Positions 44,262 to 57,459 of a stretch of DNA of 64,000 bases are shown here, piece by piece (position 1 is the stretch's first letter; each line of letters begins with the position of its first letter). The stretch is from Lineus longissimus (taxonomy: Eukaryota; Nemertea; Pilidiophora; Heteronemertea; Lineidae). The notes beneath the pieces are model-generated. The model was given only the letters and a program-made list of their open reading frames with translations, was not told the origin of the DNA and made no database searches. The position numbers were made by a program, and so were the translations under genes. Location: NCBI RefSeq assembly GCF_910592395.1, contig NC_088315.1, positions 7,568,501 to 7,632,500 on the forward strand, read 5' to 3'.

Positions 44262-44348
44262 GTGAACCAGGAAGATAAGGTACTGAATCTGATCACTCAA
44301 AACATGGACCAGCTCATGTCGTGGAGCCAGACATCGATTTGTAGCTGA
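44262..44348 (+). CDS. possible alternative terminal exon, unassigned gene
   Basis: Acceptor CCCTTTCCAG precedes a phase-0 frame of 28 codons (VNQEDKVLNLITQNMDQLMS...) ending in TGA at 44346-44348. Like the exon at 43718 it is helical and starts in the same phase, so the two could be alternative last exons of one transcript (inference). Confidence 0.4.
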   Translation: MNQEDKVLNLITQNMDQLMSWSQTSICS

Positions 44349-46080
44349 AATACTATCCCTGTTTATAGTAAGGAATGAGGAACCTGCATTTTGATCACCG
44401 ATGACATACATATACTACCCTTTACTGATCTACACTAGACCGCAAGACATCAAAATGGAAAAACAACGACTGAATATTTTGTTAAGAAGAAAATCATTAT
44501 GGGTTGTCGTGAACAAGAAATACAGCACCTGGTTTGGTGTCAAGATGTGGGTTCCTCATTGACCGGGTATAAAAAATCCTGCACACTTTTGTCAAAATGC
44601 TAATGTTTTGAAAACTTCTGAAACCTACATGTATCATTTCAAATCAGTAGTATGCAATAAGCACTCCTATTTCAATGTTTTACCAATGAAGAAGAAAAAA
44701 ATCAGCAATCAAAGCATAACCAATGCTGTGTTTACAAGAAATTTAAACTTTTTATACCCTGTCAGATAAATTTCAGCTCCTTGTTCGGATGCAGTAACCA
44801 TACTGGTGACATTGACTTTATGTACATTACTCTAGAAACTCGCTCTAGTCGTCTGTCTGTTTAGTAAGCTTTGCAGAACTGAGGTATTATTTCTTATTCC
44901 TCACAGTAATTAATTTCTTTTCGTAAAAAATGGGCTCCTTATATATTTCCTTTGTCTATTTTATGCAGCCAGGAGAAATTACTTTCGAATCAAAATTTGT
45001 GTAATAAATGCTTTTTAGACCTCAGTTATATTGTTGCTCAAGTTCCACAGGCACTGTATGTGTTCATATTACTATGGTACGTTCAAAGCATTGGCTAATA
45101 TCCAGTGCCTGTTGAAATCTTGTGACAGGGCAAACTCAGAGTATAGAGGTATGCCTACGTGTACGTGTGCAGAGGCATGTGAGGCAGTTAATAGTGAGCT
45201 TCTGCATGGTAACAAACTACAATTAGGAATTACAAATTCTTTGTAATCGAACAGATTAAAACGTTTACAATTCATGAGTGATGTGGAAACTCACTAATGA
45301 GACTTTAAAAAGCCAGTTACATGAGCCAGTTTCTTTTCTCAATCTGGACTATCAGCCAATTGCTATAAGACCCCGCCTATTTCCTTCAACAGTTCTACAC
45401 CGTTCTATTCATTTAACTCTAGTCAGTATCCTCTAGTCATATAGCAATGGTGTTATCAGCATCATCTTGAGCAATTAAGAACCAAAATGTTTGCAATAAT
45501 GGTCTGCTATGGCTGTATACACCACGTTCTGTTTGAACAAATTTCCCCAACTGTATATTATTCCAAATCATACATGCATGTATATTTATTTTTATGTTTG
45601 AATCCTGAAGTTAAAACCAGCTGTATTCAGTAAAAATTCCAATCATGATAATGTATTCTGAGAATTACCGCTCCAAATAATAGTTCCCTTGGGCTTTTCT
45701 GAAAGATTAGGGTCTCGGGGCCAAGAAACTACTGAGAACCTCCTTCTCTTACCCGTCTGCTATATATTCATGAAAATTCCTATTCAAAATTATGGAATCC
45801 TTACCCTTATTTATTCTTTAGGAAATTCATAACTTCATGGAATTCCTCTAAACTATGTAACAAATGTTGCATTAACAGAGAGATATGCGTTATGCTGCAT
45901 ATTTGCCAATTATGTTGCATTTTGGGTATTTGTTTCCCCCAAAATGCATCGTTTTTGGAACTCAAACCGGAAAATGTACATGAATGTTTTTGTGTCCTGG
46001 ATGTGTGCATATGTGTACTTGTATATTGAGACATTTCCAGTGTACATACTCTTTGTAATGCCATGGAACAGTTCCATGAA
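44349..46080. other. intergenic, nothing recognised
   Basis: AT-rich, with short scattered frames and no motifs. No repeats of note. Confidence 0.5.
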
Positions 46081-47260
46081 AATAATGTAATAGTGTACCC
46101 AATTTTAGCGGCAACGTTTTGATGTAATTGTGCAATATGTGATCATGGTACTGTTTGATGTAATGGTACCATTTGTATCACTATTTTAAGGGCTGGTTTG
46201 CTATAGGCTAGGCTGATGGTACCATAATATTGCATTGGTCTCATGACTCATGATAGTGTGTCATTATTGTGTTCCATGGTGTGGATGATGATATTTGGTT
46301 AAAATTGATACCATGACATGATGGTACCATTATGTTATACAGTTGGTTCATAATGGCACCATTTTGTTACAATTGGTTACAATTGGTACCGTGCATCTAG
46401 TGGGATGAATGGGTTACAATGGTCCCATGCCATGATGCTACCAATTTGTTACGCAGTTGGTACCATGACATGATAATGCTGTGATGTTATACATTTGGTA
46501 CTAATGATGGTACCAATATATCTTGCAGTTGGCACCATTATGTTATGCAGTTGGTACATATGCTCCTATAACATATGATTGTGCCATTGGGTTTCAATTT
46601 GCACCATGTCATGATGTTACAGTTATGGTACAATGTAATGGCGGTCTCATATCATTTAACAGTTGATACTTCCACCTCATGGTACCATTATGTATATGGT
46701 CGGTACCATTGTGACATCTCATGGTAACATGGTAACATGATATTGTGGTACACTCAACATTATGTAGTACATTTGGTGACAAAAGGTTCCACAATGCTGC
46801 AATTGGTACCTGTAAATAATGGTGCCATTATGGTATGATGTTGGTACCATTACATTATACTGTTAACATCATGACGTGATGGTACAACTATGGTATTAAC
46901 TTAGTACCACTACATTATGTATTGGATGGTACTATTTCATACAAATGGTAATTCATACTTTTGGTAAATTGATTGACCCTCGTCGGAATGATTTTGTTGA
47001 CGTAATATGTTGGATATCATCATGCTGGAAGATCTGTTAGGACCCATTTTGACATTAGTTTAAAAAACCTCTGTCTTGAATTAAATTGTATCATGTACTA
47101 TACCTATAACGCCATCTCATCAAAATTGACCCTGCAGATGCTGTGTAAAAATATGATGGTACCATAACATTTATGAAATGTACTGAGGGTAACATTATAT
47201 GGCACCATTAGTTGCATATAATTATTTATAATGGCTTGTGAATATGATGGGTATTTATTA
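46080..47260. repeat. degenerate GGTACCAT-rich repeat tract
   Basis: The self-complementary word ATGGTACCAT and close variants recur many times over about 1.2 kb (for example near 46163, 46320, 46510 and 46680), separated by AT-rich spacers with GTTATxCAGTTGG. There is no fixed period. It looks like an old, eroded short satellite. Confidence 0.7.
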
Positions 47261-50200
47261 ATGATATTTAATAACAAGGCCAATGTGATGAAATCTTATT
47301 ACCATGAGCAGAATTATATAAATAACATTGGAGTTATGTTTATAATCAAACGTAGTTCTACTTATGACCATTTCATTTGATCTCTTTGAATTTCAATAGG
47401 CTTACTCGGTTTTTGGACCAATTTTTTTAACCAAAATGTTCTGGGATATTTCTCCAGAATATCAGTTTTGTTTGCGGAGAATAATGCTTTGTGATGGCTC
47501 TTAATCTTTTGCTGCTTGACTGTGTAGTGTTGGGGTAAATTTAGACTGCGAGTTTCCCAGTCTAAGGCCTGCCCAGATAGTTGATATGACTCGACAAATA
47601 GTCCATTAAGGGGATATGAAGCGAATTCATTGCCAAAGATTTTATTCATTAGCAACTGTTCATTAGAGACATGATTTCTTGTCTATCAGCCCCCCCCCCC
47701 CCCCCATATCATTCTATACTTGCAGCAGGTCCCTGAATCTGTCAATTTGCAAGATCAGCTTCAATTTTGAGTCAATATGCCAGGCTTTTAGCACTTGTGT
47801 GTTGATTTGGTCGGAGAGAAAACCATAAGTTTCAGTGCGCAGCAATCTGGGCAGAACTGCTGCGACTTATAGAACTGGCAAGGTGTATCTTTTCCTTTGG
47901 TCGGTCAGTTGGGGACACTGCCTCTAGTCAACTGTGCTCTTATTGAAAACACGTAAATTCGCTTTTTCTTGCCATTCGTCTGGAAAACTCTAAACCTTGC
48001 GTAAAGGCCCCTGCCTTGTGGTCCTATCCTTATTACTGTCATGTTGTCCAAATCACAGTGTCAATCATCCATATTGCTGTGGTAAGTCATATTCTGCCAC
48101 GGTCACTGATGTCGATGTTTTTTCAAAATTTTTCTGAAATCAAAGGGGCTTGCCTCCGCCCTGGATTTGCACCTGCCCTTTATATGCTGAGGTGGAAGTA
48201 TATGGTTTACCATGATGTAAATTATGCACAATTTGTATAAAACACCGAATAGACTTTTATCACTGCATAGTCACGTTTTGAACAGCTCATTGTACATTTG
48301 GGCAAATGTACAACGTGTGACATTCTCTATAACCTTTGCTTGGTATGGGGTATGGTTGTTCATTTCCTTGTATTCAACTGCGTATGCTGTGAGATGTGGG
48401 GTGAGGGACTGATGGTGACCTCTATTGGCAATTCAAAAATGCAAGAAGTACAAAACAACTGGGTGGATCGACTCTCCAGATCAGTAATAATTTAACCCCG
48501 AGAGTGCAGAGGGGTTGATAATGAAAAACTTGGGTGTTTCTTTATGGACTTACAATCATCAGCATCATCATCATCATCATCATCAACTAGGCACTGTGAC
48601 GAATGTATTTGTTATTGACATAAATTCCTATACAATTGTTGTTCCAAAGCCTGGTCTGATGATGAAATCTTGTATGTGACTTTGTACAATTGTAATGTAT
48701 ACTTAAACACGACCATGTGTACATAAAAAACGAATTCATGACTTGTCTGTGTTTAGCCCTTTGCTCCTGGTGGGTGTAGTTTACCAGAGATGAAGAAACA
48801 TTTGACAAATTGGGTTTTTGTGTACATTTTGAATCAAATTACTGTGACATCATTATGAAGCTGCCCTTGCCGGTACTTTCCAACATGGTGAAAGCACCTG
48901 CAGATTGACGGAGGTATAATTCTATATTCAAGAGTGTAGGTGCAACCCAGAAAGTTATTGGTCCCCTTTTGTTTTTATCATGATGAGGGGGAGGGGGATT
49001 TTAGTTGTGTATTGCTGGATTAAAGACTCATCTTTGCATTTATTTCAGCCCGATTTTTTGAGATGGGTTGAAAGAAGTTAACATTCGCTACAGCATAGAT
49101 GTAGCTTGCAATTTGACTGAGACTGGGGGGGGGGGGGGGGCATTGATTAATGTACATACTTCATTGTTGGCCTTGGTAATCCTCGGGGGATTATGAGTTG
49201 ATATATTAAGTGGCAGTGCAGCTTTAATTCCCCAACATCCTTTTTACGGATCAACCTCGCTGTAACGACTCCTTGCAATCCAAGGAAAAGATCCCTGATA
49301 GCGAGGGGACAGTTAAAGCGAGGGATGATGCGGGCTACTGCCAGATACACTGGAGTTTTTTTTGTTGACGAAACTTGAAACATGTGCAGTGATAAATCAG
49401 TGTGCAAAGTTGATCCTGCAATTTTCATACAACAAATATTGCAACATGTGCAGTTGACAATTGATCAACGCTTTCAGTGAGGATAACGTGAGTGTTAAAG
49501 TGACAAACTAAAATCGAAAGTTTTCTAGTCATTTAAAAGCTGCCGATCACATTTTCATACCAATAATTGCCCAAGTGTTGTAGTCTTGGACAAAGCACTT
49601 GACCATGTTTGTGTGTCACTAGCATCAGTTCCTCTATAACTATATCTCCGTTTCTGTGGTTAAATGTGATGCTATTTGTCATTTTGTTTATTATCATTTC
49701 TGTTGAGTAGGATCAGTAACTTCGGTGGTGCTTGGTCAGGCAGTAGGATTGCTTTATGTAAGTATGGTATTTGGAAGGAAGATGGAGAGTTATAACAATT
49801 TGGGAAAAAACACCGTTATTTGCCATAACATTCTTTGCCACAACAGTCACATTTCTGTAAATTAAAGGCCAGATTCATTTGTTCACAAATTTGAAATTGG
49901 ATTTGAGACTTCAAATTATGTAAATACAGTACGCCCTGCAAATACATTTCAACAAAGCTAAGCTGTCCACCAATATAAAAGCACTACACATTCCAAGTTT
50001 CATCATGCTGGTGTGTCCAGTAACTGTACTACAGCCATGTTAAGGTCTAATTACTAGTATCAGTGGGCCAAATATAAACAATGAATATTGATACCCTGGC
50101 CTTTAAGAGACTTGCATGGAAAAAAAATTTTGAATTTTTCTGCAAAAGATGGTTTTGGGTTGAAGAATGCACCAATTTGCGTAATTAATGAAACCTAAAT

Positions 50201-52500
50201 ATGAAAAGGATGTTTCTTTGGACAAAATGTGGCCGCAAAAACTAAAAGGGTACCAGGTGTAGTATCTAATGGAACATGAAGTCATGATCATGTTTAGGGT
50301 TTGAGCTACTGCAAACCGGTGCATGGCCATTGTGTTCAGGTGCTGCCATCTAGTGATTTGTCTGCTATGAAAGCAGCGACTGCATGGTAAGTGGAGTATT
50401 CTGGTCACAGAATTGATTATACCGCCATAAGAGTTGTGTGGTCGCTCGATTCACGGATGCCTTGATTCCGTTCTGGTGAAATCTGGAACCAAAAGGATGT
50501 TCCTCAGTAATCCAATAGATGGCAGCACTGGTTCTTAGTTGCCAATGTTTGACCAATTCTGTATCTTTTCTCTGTTCTGTACAAACTTGATCCATGGGGT
50601 CTTCCTGTTGTATAGGCTTGTCTTCATCATGTAGAAATACTCACTAAAATGGGACATTCATAAAATATGCTGGCTAGCACATTGGGTATGCATTTCAAAC
50701 CTCTTCAGGTTTGAATGGGGTTTGAATGAAATTTGGTTAATACAGTTTGTGGAATTCTGCTGGGGCAATTTTGGGTAAGGTAAAGTGGTGCAATTATAGC
50801 CTCCTTACAATAATAGCCCCATAAGTGTAGAAAAAGCACATTAGTGCACACAGAGGCTAATTATAACGGGCTATGATTGTACCACTTCAACTTATGTCTA
50901 TTTTGTTGTATGAAATATTTTGGAATCTGATGGCAATACTTTGGAAAATCTGATCATATGACACTTCTTATCTTTGATCAGTCAGTTAATACAATTGAAA
51001 GAACATGAATAGATTTACCTCTTCATGAATGTCTTTGGGAAAACTTATGCTGCTGGCATCAAATGTTCTTGATCTATTTGGTTTTCAATTTGAATGAGGA
51101 TTGTCCTTACTACATGTTCATTATGGGGTATGATCGAATATTTAAATGCAAAAAGTCATTTGGGGCTCACTTCCATTTCTTACATACAGCCCATAGTTTA
51201 TGAATGTCCCAATCTCACTATGATGCGCACTGCACTGCCCTGCATAACTAGCCTATGGTCTATAAAAATGGTAGATTTAAATTATCGACAATTTCAGTGA
51301 AAATAAAGATGTAACATAAATTTAGATGATCTGTGTCTTTTTCTTTGTGTGATATCTTCCCTTGTGTTCTTTGGTCCCTTTGCTTAGGCTACTCTAGAGA
51401 ATCAACACCTCCATCATTCGCAGAGGGTCGTCCTCGGTTCAGGGTCGGATTCCAGGAATTATTCCTTCCCAGCTGCTCTGGTCGTCCGGCCAACGCACAG
51501 GTGGCAAGAAAATCTCTTCAATTAGTGTCAATGTGTGTTCATGTAGGCTTAGGCTAGTATAACTTTCTGAAAAGGACATTTTCCAGAGCAGCCCAATAGT
51601 TATTAACACAAATGGCTAAGTGTTATCCAAGGATGAGAATCCAAGGATGAGAACACCGTTGAGAGGGCACACGACACAGCTTGTGTCACATTGAGTAAGT
51701 GACTTGCTCAAGGTCACAATCAAACAATCCAATCTAAATTTAGATATAATATCACGTGCTAACCTTTTCCAATAGGGGGCGCACCGATTGGCATCGTCTG
51801 CTATTTCATTTCTCTTTAGGCCCACATATTTTCCTCTCGATAGTTTTAGTTTTTCTCGTGGCCGGACTCATGTAAATATTTTAAAGTCTTGTTGCGTGTA
51901 TGATCATTCATAAACGGAGTGAGCTGGTACCAAATTAATGCGGATTTATAGCTCTAATTCCGGTTGTGATACTTCGACAGATCGCAGTGTGGAAGTGCAC
52001 GTAGTTGTATTGTCTATTGAGATACATGTACATTCTTTAAAATTTCGACCTGCTGAAAGTCCCTTTCCCACCCAGTTCAGGCAACGCGCCTTGCTTGTGC
52101 CAGTCTTACAGAAGAGGTTTTTGAAATCAGTGGCATGTCACTGTGAGAGGGGTCCTAAAAGAGGCATTAGATAGATTTTGCCCCGTCCCGCTCTTATCAA
52201 TAGTGGGAAAAACAAAAACTATGTTCGGCATTATTCGGAGAATCCGAACTAATCCGAAGCAAACGCACGCCGTGGCTTGTTTTATTTAATAAAGAATTGA
52301 ATCGTATTAATCCTCTTTAAAATCGCTAAATATATCGTAAATGTATTGTAGAGCGAATGGGCTAACATCCCAAGGCTCCGATGAACTAGTTATTTTTGCA
52401 AAACATGAATATTTAAGCGACATTTTCTCATCCATTTTTCTGCACGCGTTTTACACCAGGGTTTTGAATGACTGCTCTTAGCCGAGTTTACAGCATGTTG
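47260..52500. other. intergenic, mostly nothing recognised
   Basis: It contains a poly(C) run at about 47690-47706, a (CAT)n run near 48560-48585 and a poly(G) run at about 49126-49140. One segment, 51388-51500, has an acceptor (TTTGCTTAG) and an open 113-base frame (GYSRESTPPSFAEG...) ending at a weak donor, which could be an isolated exon but is unsupported. Nothing else stands out. Confidence 0.45.
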
Positions 52501-52504
52501 TCAA

Positions 52505-53045
52505 TTAAATATCTGCATGTGCGGATGTCCCTTGCTTGTCCTTGCTGTCTAGCCCAGGGTGGGAGGAACACTTTCCAAGCCAGGATGTGACCTGTCTCTG
52601 TTGTTCAGCCGAATGAAAGGACATCCTTTGCATGTTTAGATGTCCCTTGCTTGTCCTTGTCTTCTTCCTTCAGGGCCTGGATATCCGGATGTGACCTGTA
52701 TCTGTTGTTCAGCGCAATGAACGGACATTCTTTGCATGTCCGCATGTCTCTTGCTTGTCCTTGTTGTCTGACCCCAAGATGGAAAGAAACTTTCAAAGCC
52801 GGGATGTGACCTGTCCTTGTTGTTCAGCGCGGGCAATGAACGGACGTTCCTTGCATATCCGGGTGTCCCTTGCTTGTCCTTGTTGTCTTCCCCCAGCCAA
52901 GATAGGAAGAACACTTTCAAAGCCAGCATGTGACCTCTCCCTGTTGTTCAGCGCAATGAGAGGACATTCTTTGCATGTCCGGATGTATCTTGCGTGTCCT
53001 GGTTCTCTACCCCAAGATGGGAGGAACACTTTTATAGCCAGGATT
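52505..53045. repeat. minisatellite of about 104-120 bp units
   Basis: GATGTCCCTTGCTTGTCCTTG and variants start at about 52522, 52638, 52744, 52861 and 52981. Each unit also has CCAAGATGGxAxGAACxCTTTCAAAGCC and GATGTGACCTGTCCTTGTTG. About 4.5 copies, 10-15 percent diverged. Open frames through it on both strands are repeat artefacts. Confidence 0.87.
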
Positions 53046-53282
53046 GTGTCAACGAGTTGAACAAAATCATGTATATATTTATACCTGATAATCGGTACCA
53101 TTTTGTCGTGAAACAGAATATCGGGTAAATGGAGCAAGCTTCTTTTGCAACCTCCATGCCGACTTGCCGGCGGTGCACATCTATCCTAAAGTCTCCTCAT
53201 GGATAGTACTCACAACGACGGTAGATCGGCATGGCACCTTGGGCTGTTACCAAATCCAAAACGCGAGGTCAATGTCATGTTT

Positions 53283-54035
53283 TTATACCAGATAATCATC
53301 CGAGATGAACCCGTCTTCTTCGTCATTAATGTCGATGGTCCGCCCCTCATCCGGCTGTGCGTCGCCGGAGTCCAACACGGGCGGATGGAGTTTGTACTCG
53401 TAGAGAATGACTGCCTGCAGCACGGTACGAATGTCAAAATCGTCAACAAGTCTTTCTAGAACCTCACAATGGTTACTTGCATCTTCAAATTTCAAAAGCT
53501 CTACATCGAATTTCGCCTGAGAACAGAATAGATCTTCGACTATCCTCAAATATTCCAGCATTGTCGGCGTCAAACCGCACGCAGCCGCCACGTCATCACA
53601 TGTCGTCTGCAAATATGAATTCTGGTTGCGGCGGTTCAGAAGATTATTCAAGGTACCATTTTTCACCGACTCTGTCTCGCATCTTTCCTGAACGCGAGCT
53701 AAGTAATGCCAGATAAATGTTTGGGCGTATCGTACCCACAACTTCATAAAATACCGATGTTCAACGAATACATCCATGACGCGCTGCGCCATTCTTTTCT
53801 CCTTTATTTGGTCCTCGAACGCTGAGAACACACCCTCCAGCGCATTCGTCTGCTCAGAGAGCTTTTCAAAGCTTTTCTCCACGGCTTTCGCGCGGTGTTC
53901 CAGGTCACTCAGACGATTCCTCAAGTGGACCGTCTTCCCTTTGACAGTCAGTTCAGCCTCTCTACACATTTTCTGCTCAAGAAGATTTGTGGCCAAACTG
54001 ATGTTGGCAGTACTATAAAGTCCCTTGAAAATCAC
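53283..54035 (-). CDS. intronless coiled-coil protein, 250 aa, unidentified
   Basis: I do not recognise the family. The frame runs from an ATG at 54035 to a stop at 53283 without interruption. Residues about 25-90 form a strongly charged heptad-like coiled coil (for example LRNRLSDLEHRAKAVEKSFE). The next part (about 91-140) has FVEHRYFMKLWVRYAQTFIW, then a helical region, then an acidic tail with INDEEDGFISDD. The region is richer in G+C than its surroundings. The matching plus-strand frames look like shadows. It could be a host gene or an old retrocopy; the lack of introns in an intron-rich locus is notable. Confidence 0.6.
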   Translation of the reverse strand: MIFKGLYSTANISLATNLLEQKMCREAELTVKGKTVHLRNRLSDLEHRAKAVEKSFEKLSEQTNALEGVFSAFEDQIKEKRMAQRVMDVFVEHRYFMKLWVRYAQTFIWHYLARVQERCETESVKNGTLNNLLNRRNQNSYLQTTCDDVAAACGLTPTMLEYLRIVEDLFCSQAKFDVELLKFEDASNHCEVLERLVDDFDIRTVLQAVILYEYKLHPPVLDSGDAQPDEGRTIDINDEEDGFISDDYLV

Positions 54036-57000
54036 GAATTTTATCTCCGCCGCGCACCTTGCAGGGAATCATTACGTCACACCCACTTCACTGTTGATGA
54101 CGACACTACGTATCTACCCTGGACGTCTTATGCGTTCAAGGTCGGTTTGGTCCTGTCTCTTCGGTGAATATGGAGACTAAAACGTATTTCCTACTCGTTC
54201 GAATGAGTAATTGTGACTCCACAGAATAGACAGTTCTTGCACGAAATGGGGAAAAGTCTAGTGTTCTTACACATTGCACACTGGAAAGTTCTACGTGTTT
54301 AGAGTAGACAACACATTACTTACTCGACAGAACCTAATGGGAGAATCATACAGAATAATTGAAACTATTATGGCGCTCAAGAAAAAGCAAAGTTTTGCTG
54401 AAGTAGCAATCACTAAATGTATGTCCATGTATATACATGATATGTAGGCCTATGGGAGGGCCTAAAATTCCATTGAAAGCCTGAAAATATCTAGCCACAG
54501 GCCCATGCACTCCCAACCATAGGCACACTTAAGGCAATGATAGATTAGCAAGGAAGAAAAGCTGTTTTTGTTTTGTCCCTGGACAACATTGGCGTGGTTA
54601 GATTGAACTCTGTAGATTCATTACTTAGATTGAACTCTGTAGATTCATTACTTATAGACGTCGCGTACACGTACGCGCGTTCACGTGCTCAACGTCTCCG
54701 ATAAGATTTTTCGGCGCTCTTTTTTGTCGGCTGTGAAAAGGTACCACCTACTTCACATTCTGAACTTTCAGCGGTACTCCGTTTGTAGGGTAAAGGGCGA
54801 ACTTCACAACATAACCTCTTCCTGATCCTGAGATGAAAAAATTGAGGCCTCGTTATACTTCACGAGGAGCGTTTTCCCGCTGCGGTATATCCGCCGCAGA
54901 AAACTAGGCTCGAACTAAGTATTGTTCCGGGGGTGGGGCATCTTTTATGACTTCATGCGCAGCAGGTACAAGTTGCCTTAAGAACGCCTGGTATTCCGTC
55001 CGTGGGGCCAAGAGGATACCTCATATCGTGACCAGTGATGAAAACATTTAGGCCTCATTTCGCTTCATGTTCAGGTGGAGCGTTTTCCCGCTGCGGTATT
55101 GGCTCGTCCCAAGCGTTGTTTTACTATAACCCGGATGCGGCTGGCATCTTTTAAGGAGACTGAATCCATCCTGAGGTAAATGTTCGCCTCCCTGGCCCAG
55201 CACACACACAGTGTGCAGCGCCAGAAAGCGAACATTAAACCCCCGTTTTCCTAAGGTTGCAGTTTATACTAATCACGCAGCAGGTAATTCGAATTGCGTC
55301 AAAAACCCTGGAGCCTCATCGGGTATCGGTTGTTTTTTCCGCGGCGGCAAAAATCCCCTGTGATGTAATCAGACATTGTACTGGCATAACCCTATCGATC
55401 GTCGACTGATCATTTAGGATATGTGTCGTTGATTTTTAAAAGTCGAAATTAACATAACCATTCTAATCAAGACCTTAATGATTCATTATCATCAGCGTCG
55501 AACACGATTTTCAATAAAGTCGAACGGTGCAGTTTAATTGACACGAACATTGTCAAGGAGTTGTTGACTATGGCTGGTAACCATGTTGACCCAGTCATCA
55601 TGTCACCCTCTCACGAGATCACTTCACGTGGTATCCTAGCGACGAGACCAGTAACCATCAAGTGCATTCAAACAAAACAGGACGAAAAATACCGATCCGC
55701 CTATTTGAGTCGAAACAATGACTGGGAATCCAGCAGGTGTCTTTAACTGATGAAAGATCGATGGTGACTAATTAGCCTCGTGATCGATCATAAGCCGTTC
55801 ATTCGAGGGCTAGTTTCGTATTTGAGGGTCCCTCTATTTCCATCGGACATGAGTCGCTGAAATATCACGAGCTGGGGAGCCGCGGCTGCGAATCAATTCC
55901 TATAAATATTTTATGTGGCTCCCCGTGTTTGCTTTGGCACTCTGTTCTATTGGCATATCATTTCAAAATGAAGTCGTAATAAAGTCAATTTAGCTTACAA
56001 TGTTGACTTGATTTCTCCTAAATAGAGATGACCGACTCAATTAGCCTAGCCTAAAATATCGCGTGTTCCTATGCAGTCACCTGGATGGTTCCGAAATTGT
56101 TTTTTTTGCTGACTTAAAAAAATTACTTCGCGAGTAGAGCTCGATGAGATTGTCGACCTTTTGAAGGTGGTGTATTTTCCCAACGAACGGCGTAAAGTCC
56201 TCGAAGGCTCGACAGGTCCCGTAAAAAGACGAAGCTGATTAGAGCCACCATAAGGTACGCTACTGTACCTTTGTCGTCCGTCGTTAATTGGGGTAAAAAA
56301 ATGGATTAAAGGCTTCTCCCGCCTCACGCAAATTCTTCGATTATCGTTCGAGCTACATGTATATAGATGTTCTTCAGGCCACGCCATTATCTGACCACTA
56401 ATTAACACAAGTGGTGACCGGATCATTAAAGGGTGGTGAGCACTCCAAACACACGCCAAGTAACGAAAAATCACTCTGATGTATTAATCGATAATCATTA
56501 AGATCTTAATTATTGTCTGATTCGAGCGCATCGAGTCATAAGTGGACGGATAATTCATAGGAAAAAGTTGATACACTTAATAACAGTGTGCGTTATTAAA
56601 CCAACACCAGACTTTTGTCGTTCTTTTTTTTCAATTCAGTTTATTGTTTTTAACTTAATTCAGCTTCCAAATGTATGAGTCCACCTCTAAACATGGCAGC
56701 GGTGCGCCATTGATAGTTTCCAAGTGTTTACGATTAAACTTGCGGCTTTTCGATAAAACATCCATGAGGAAATTTTAATTTGCGACAACACATCTCGCCC
56801 GCGGCGAAGTATTTGTCGCTTCGCGTCACGATATATCAAAAACCCTGGACCCAAAACAGGTGTTGACATTCACGGTGTAATTGACCCCATGATTCCGCGA
56901 TATTGTCTGACGAATCATGGGAACACAAAACAAAAAATGACACCAACGATTCCTTCATATCTTTCATGTATTTAATAATAGTTGTGTACGTATTTTGTTT

Positions 57001-57459
57001 TGTCCGAACTTAATGACAGTATACCTCATAATGCGCGACGTTTCATTCATGATATTTTCGATCCGGTGTTATTTTCCCGGCGTAAATCCCCGCGGCGGTG
57101 CTCAACAGGGGGCGTCTTTGTTCAAGACACTTGGTGTCTTCTCAGCCCTGGGGTGCATAGAAAGAAGGAATCGAAGATCAATATTGGGGTGGGTAACCAA
57201 GCACACTATTCATATGATATTGTGAAAATACTAGTTTGGTATGTTTTGTTGTGATTTTCTGTTTGGGGAGGAGTTGTAGTCTCCTGCCGGGATAGCTGTC
57301 TGGTGGGAGATGATCTACCGAACCCAATTATCATGACTCCTCTGGTCTGAACAGCTGTATGATAAACTGAACGGACACTGAAAACTCTCAGGGGGAAGGC
57401 TGCGGATTCGTTGACCGCTATGCTACACCTGTGCCTACACCCAAATGACAATGACCAGA
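54036..57459. other. intergenic, nothing recognised
   Basis: A GGAGCGTTTTCCCGCTGCGGTAT word occurs at about 54868 and again at about 55078 with similar flanks, so about 60 bp are locally duplicated. Other open frames (up to 142 codons, minus strand 56046-56474) have no motifs and are probably chance. Confidence 0.5.

Noticed and set aside
52605-53137. Overlapping frames of 63-114 codons
   Set aside because: They arise from the 120-bp minisatellite, whose near-multiple-of-three units keep frames open.
56046-56474. 142-codon minus-strand frame
   Set aside because: No motifs, odd composition, no splice or promoter context; probably chance.
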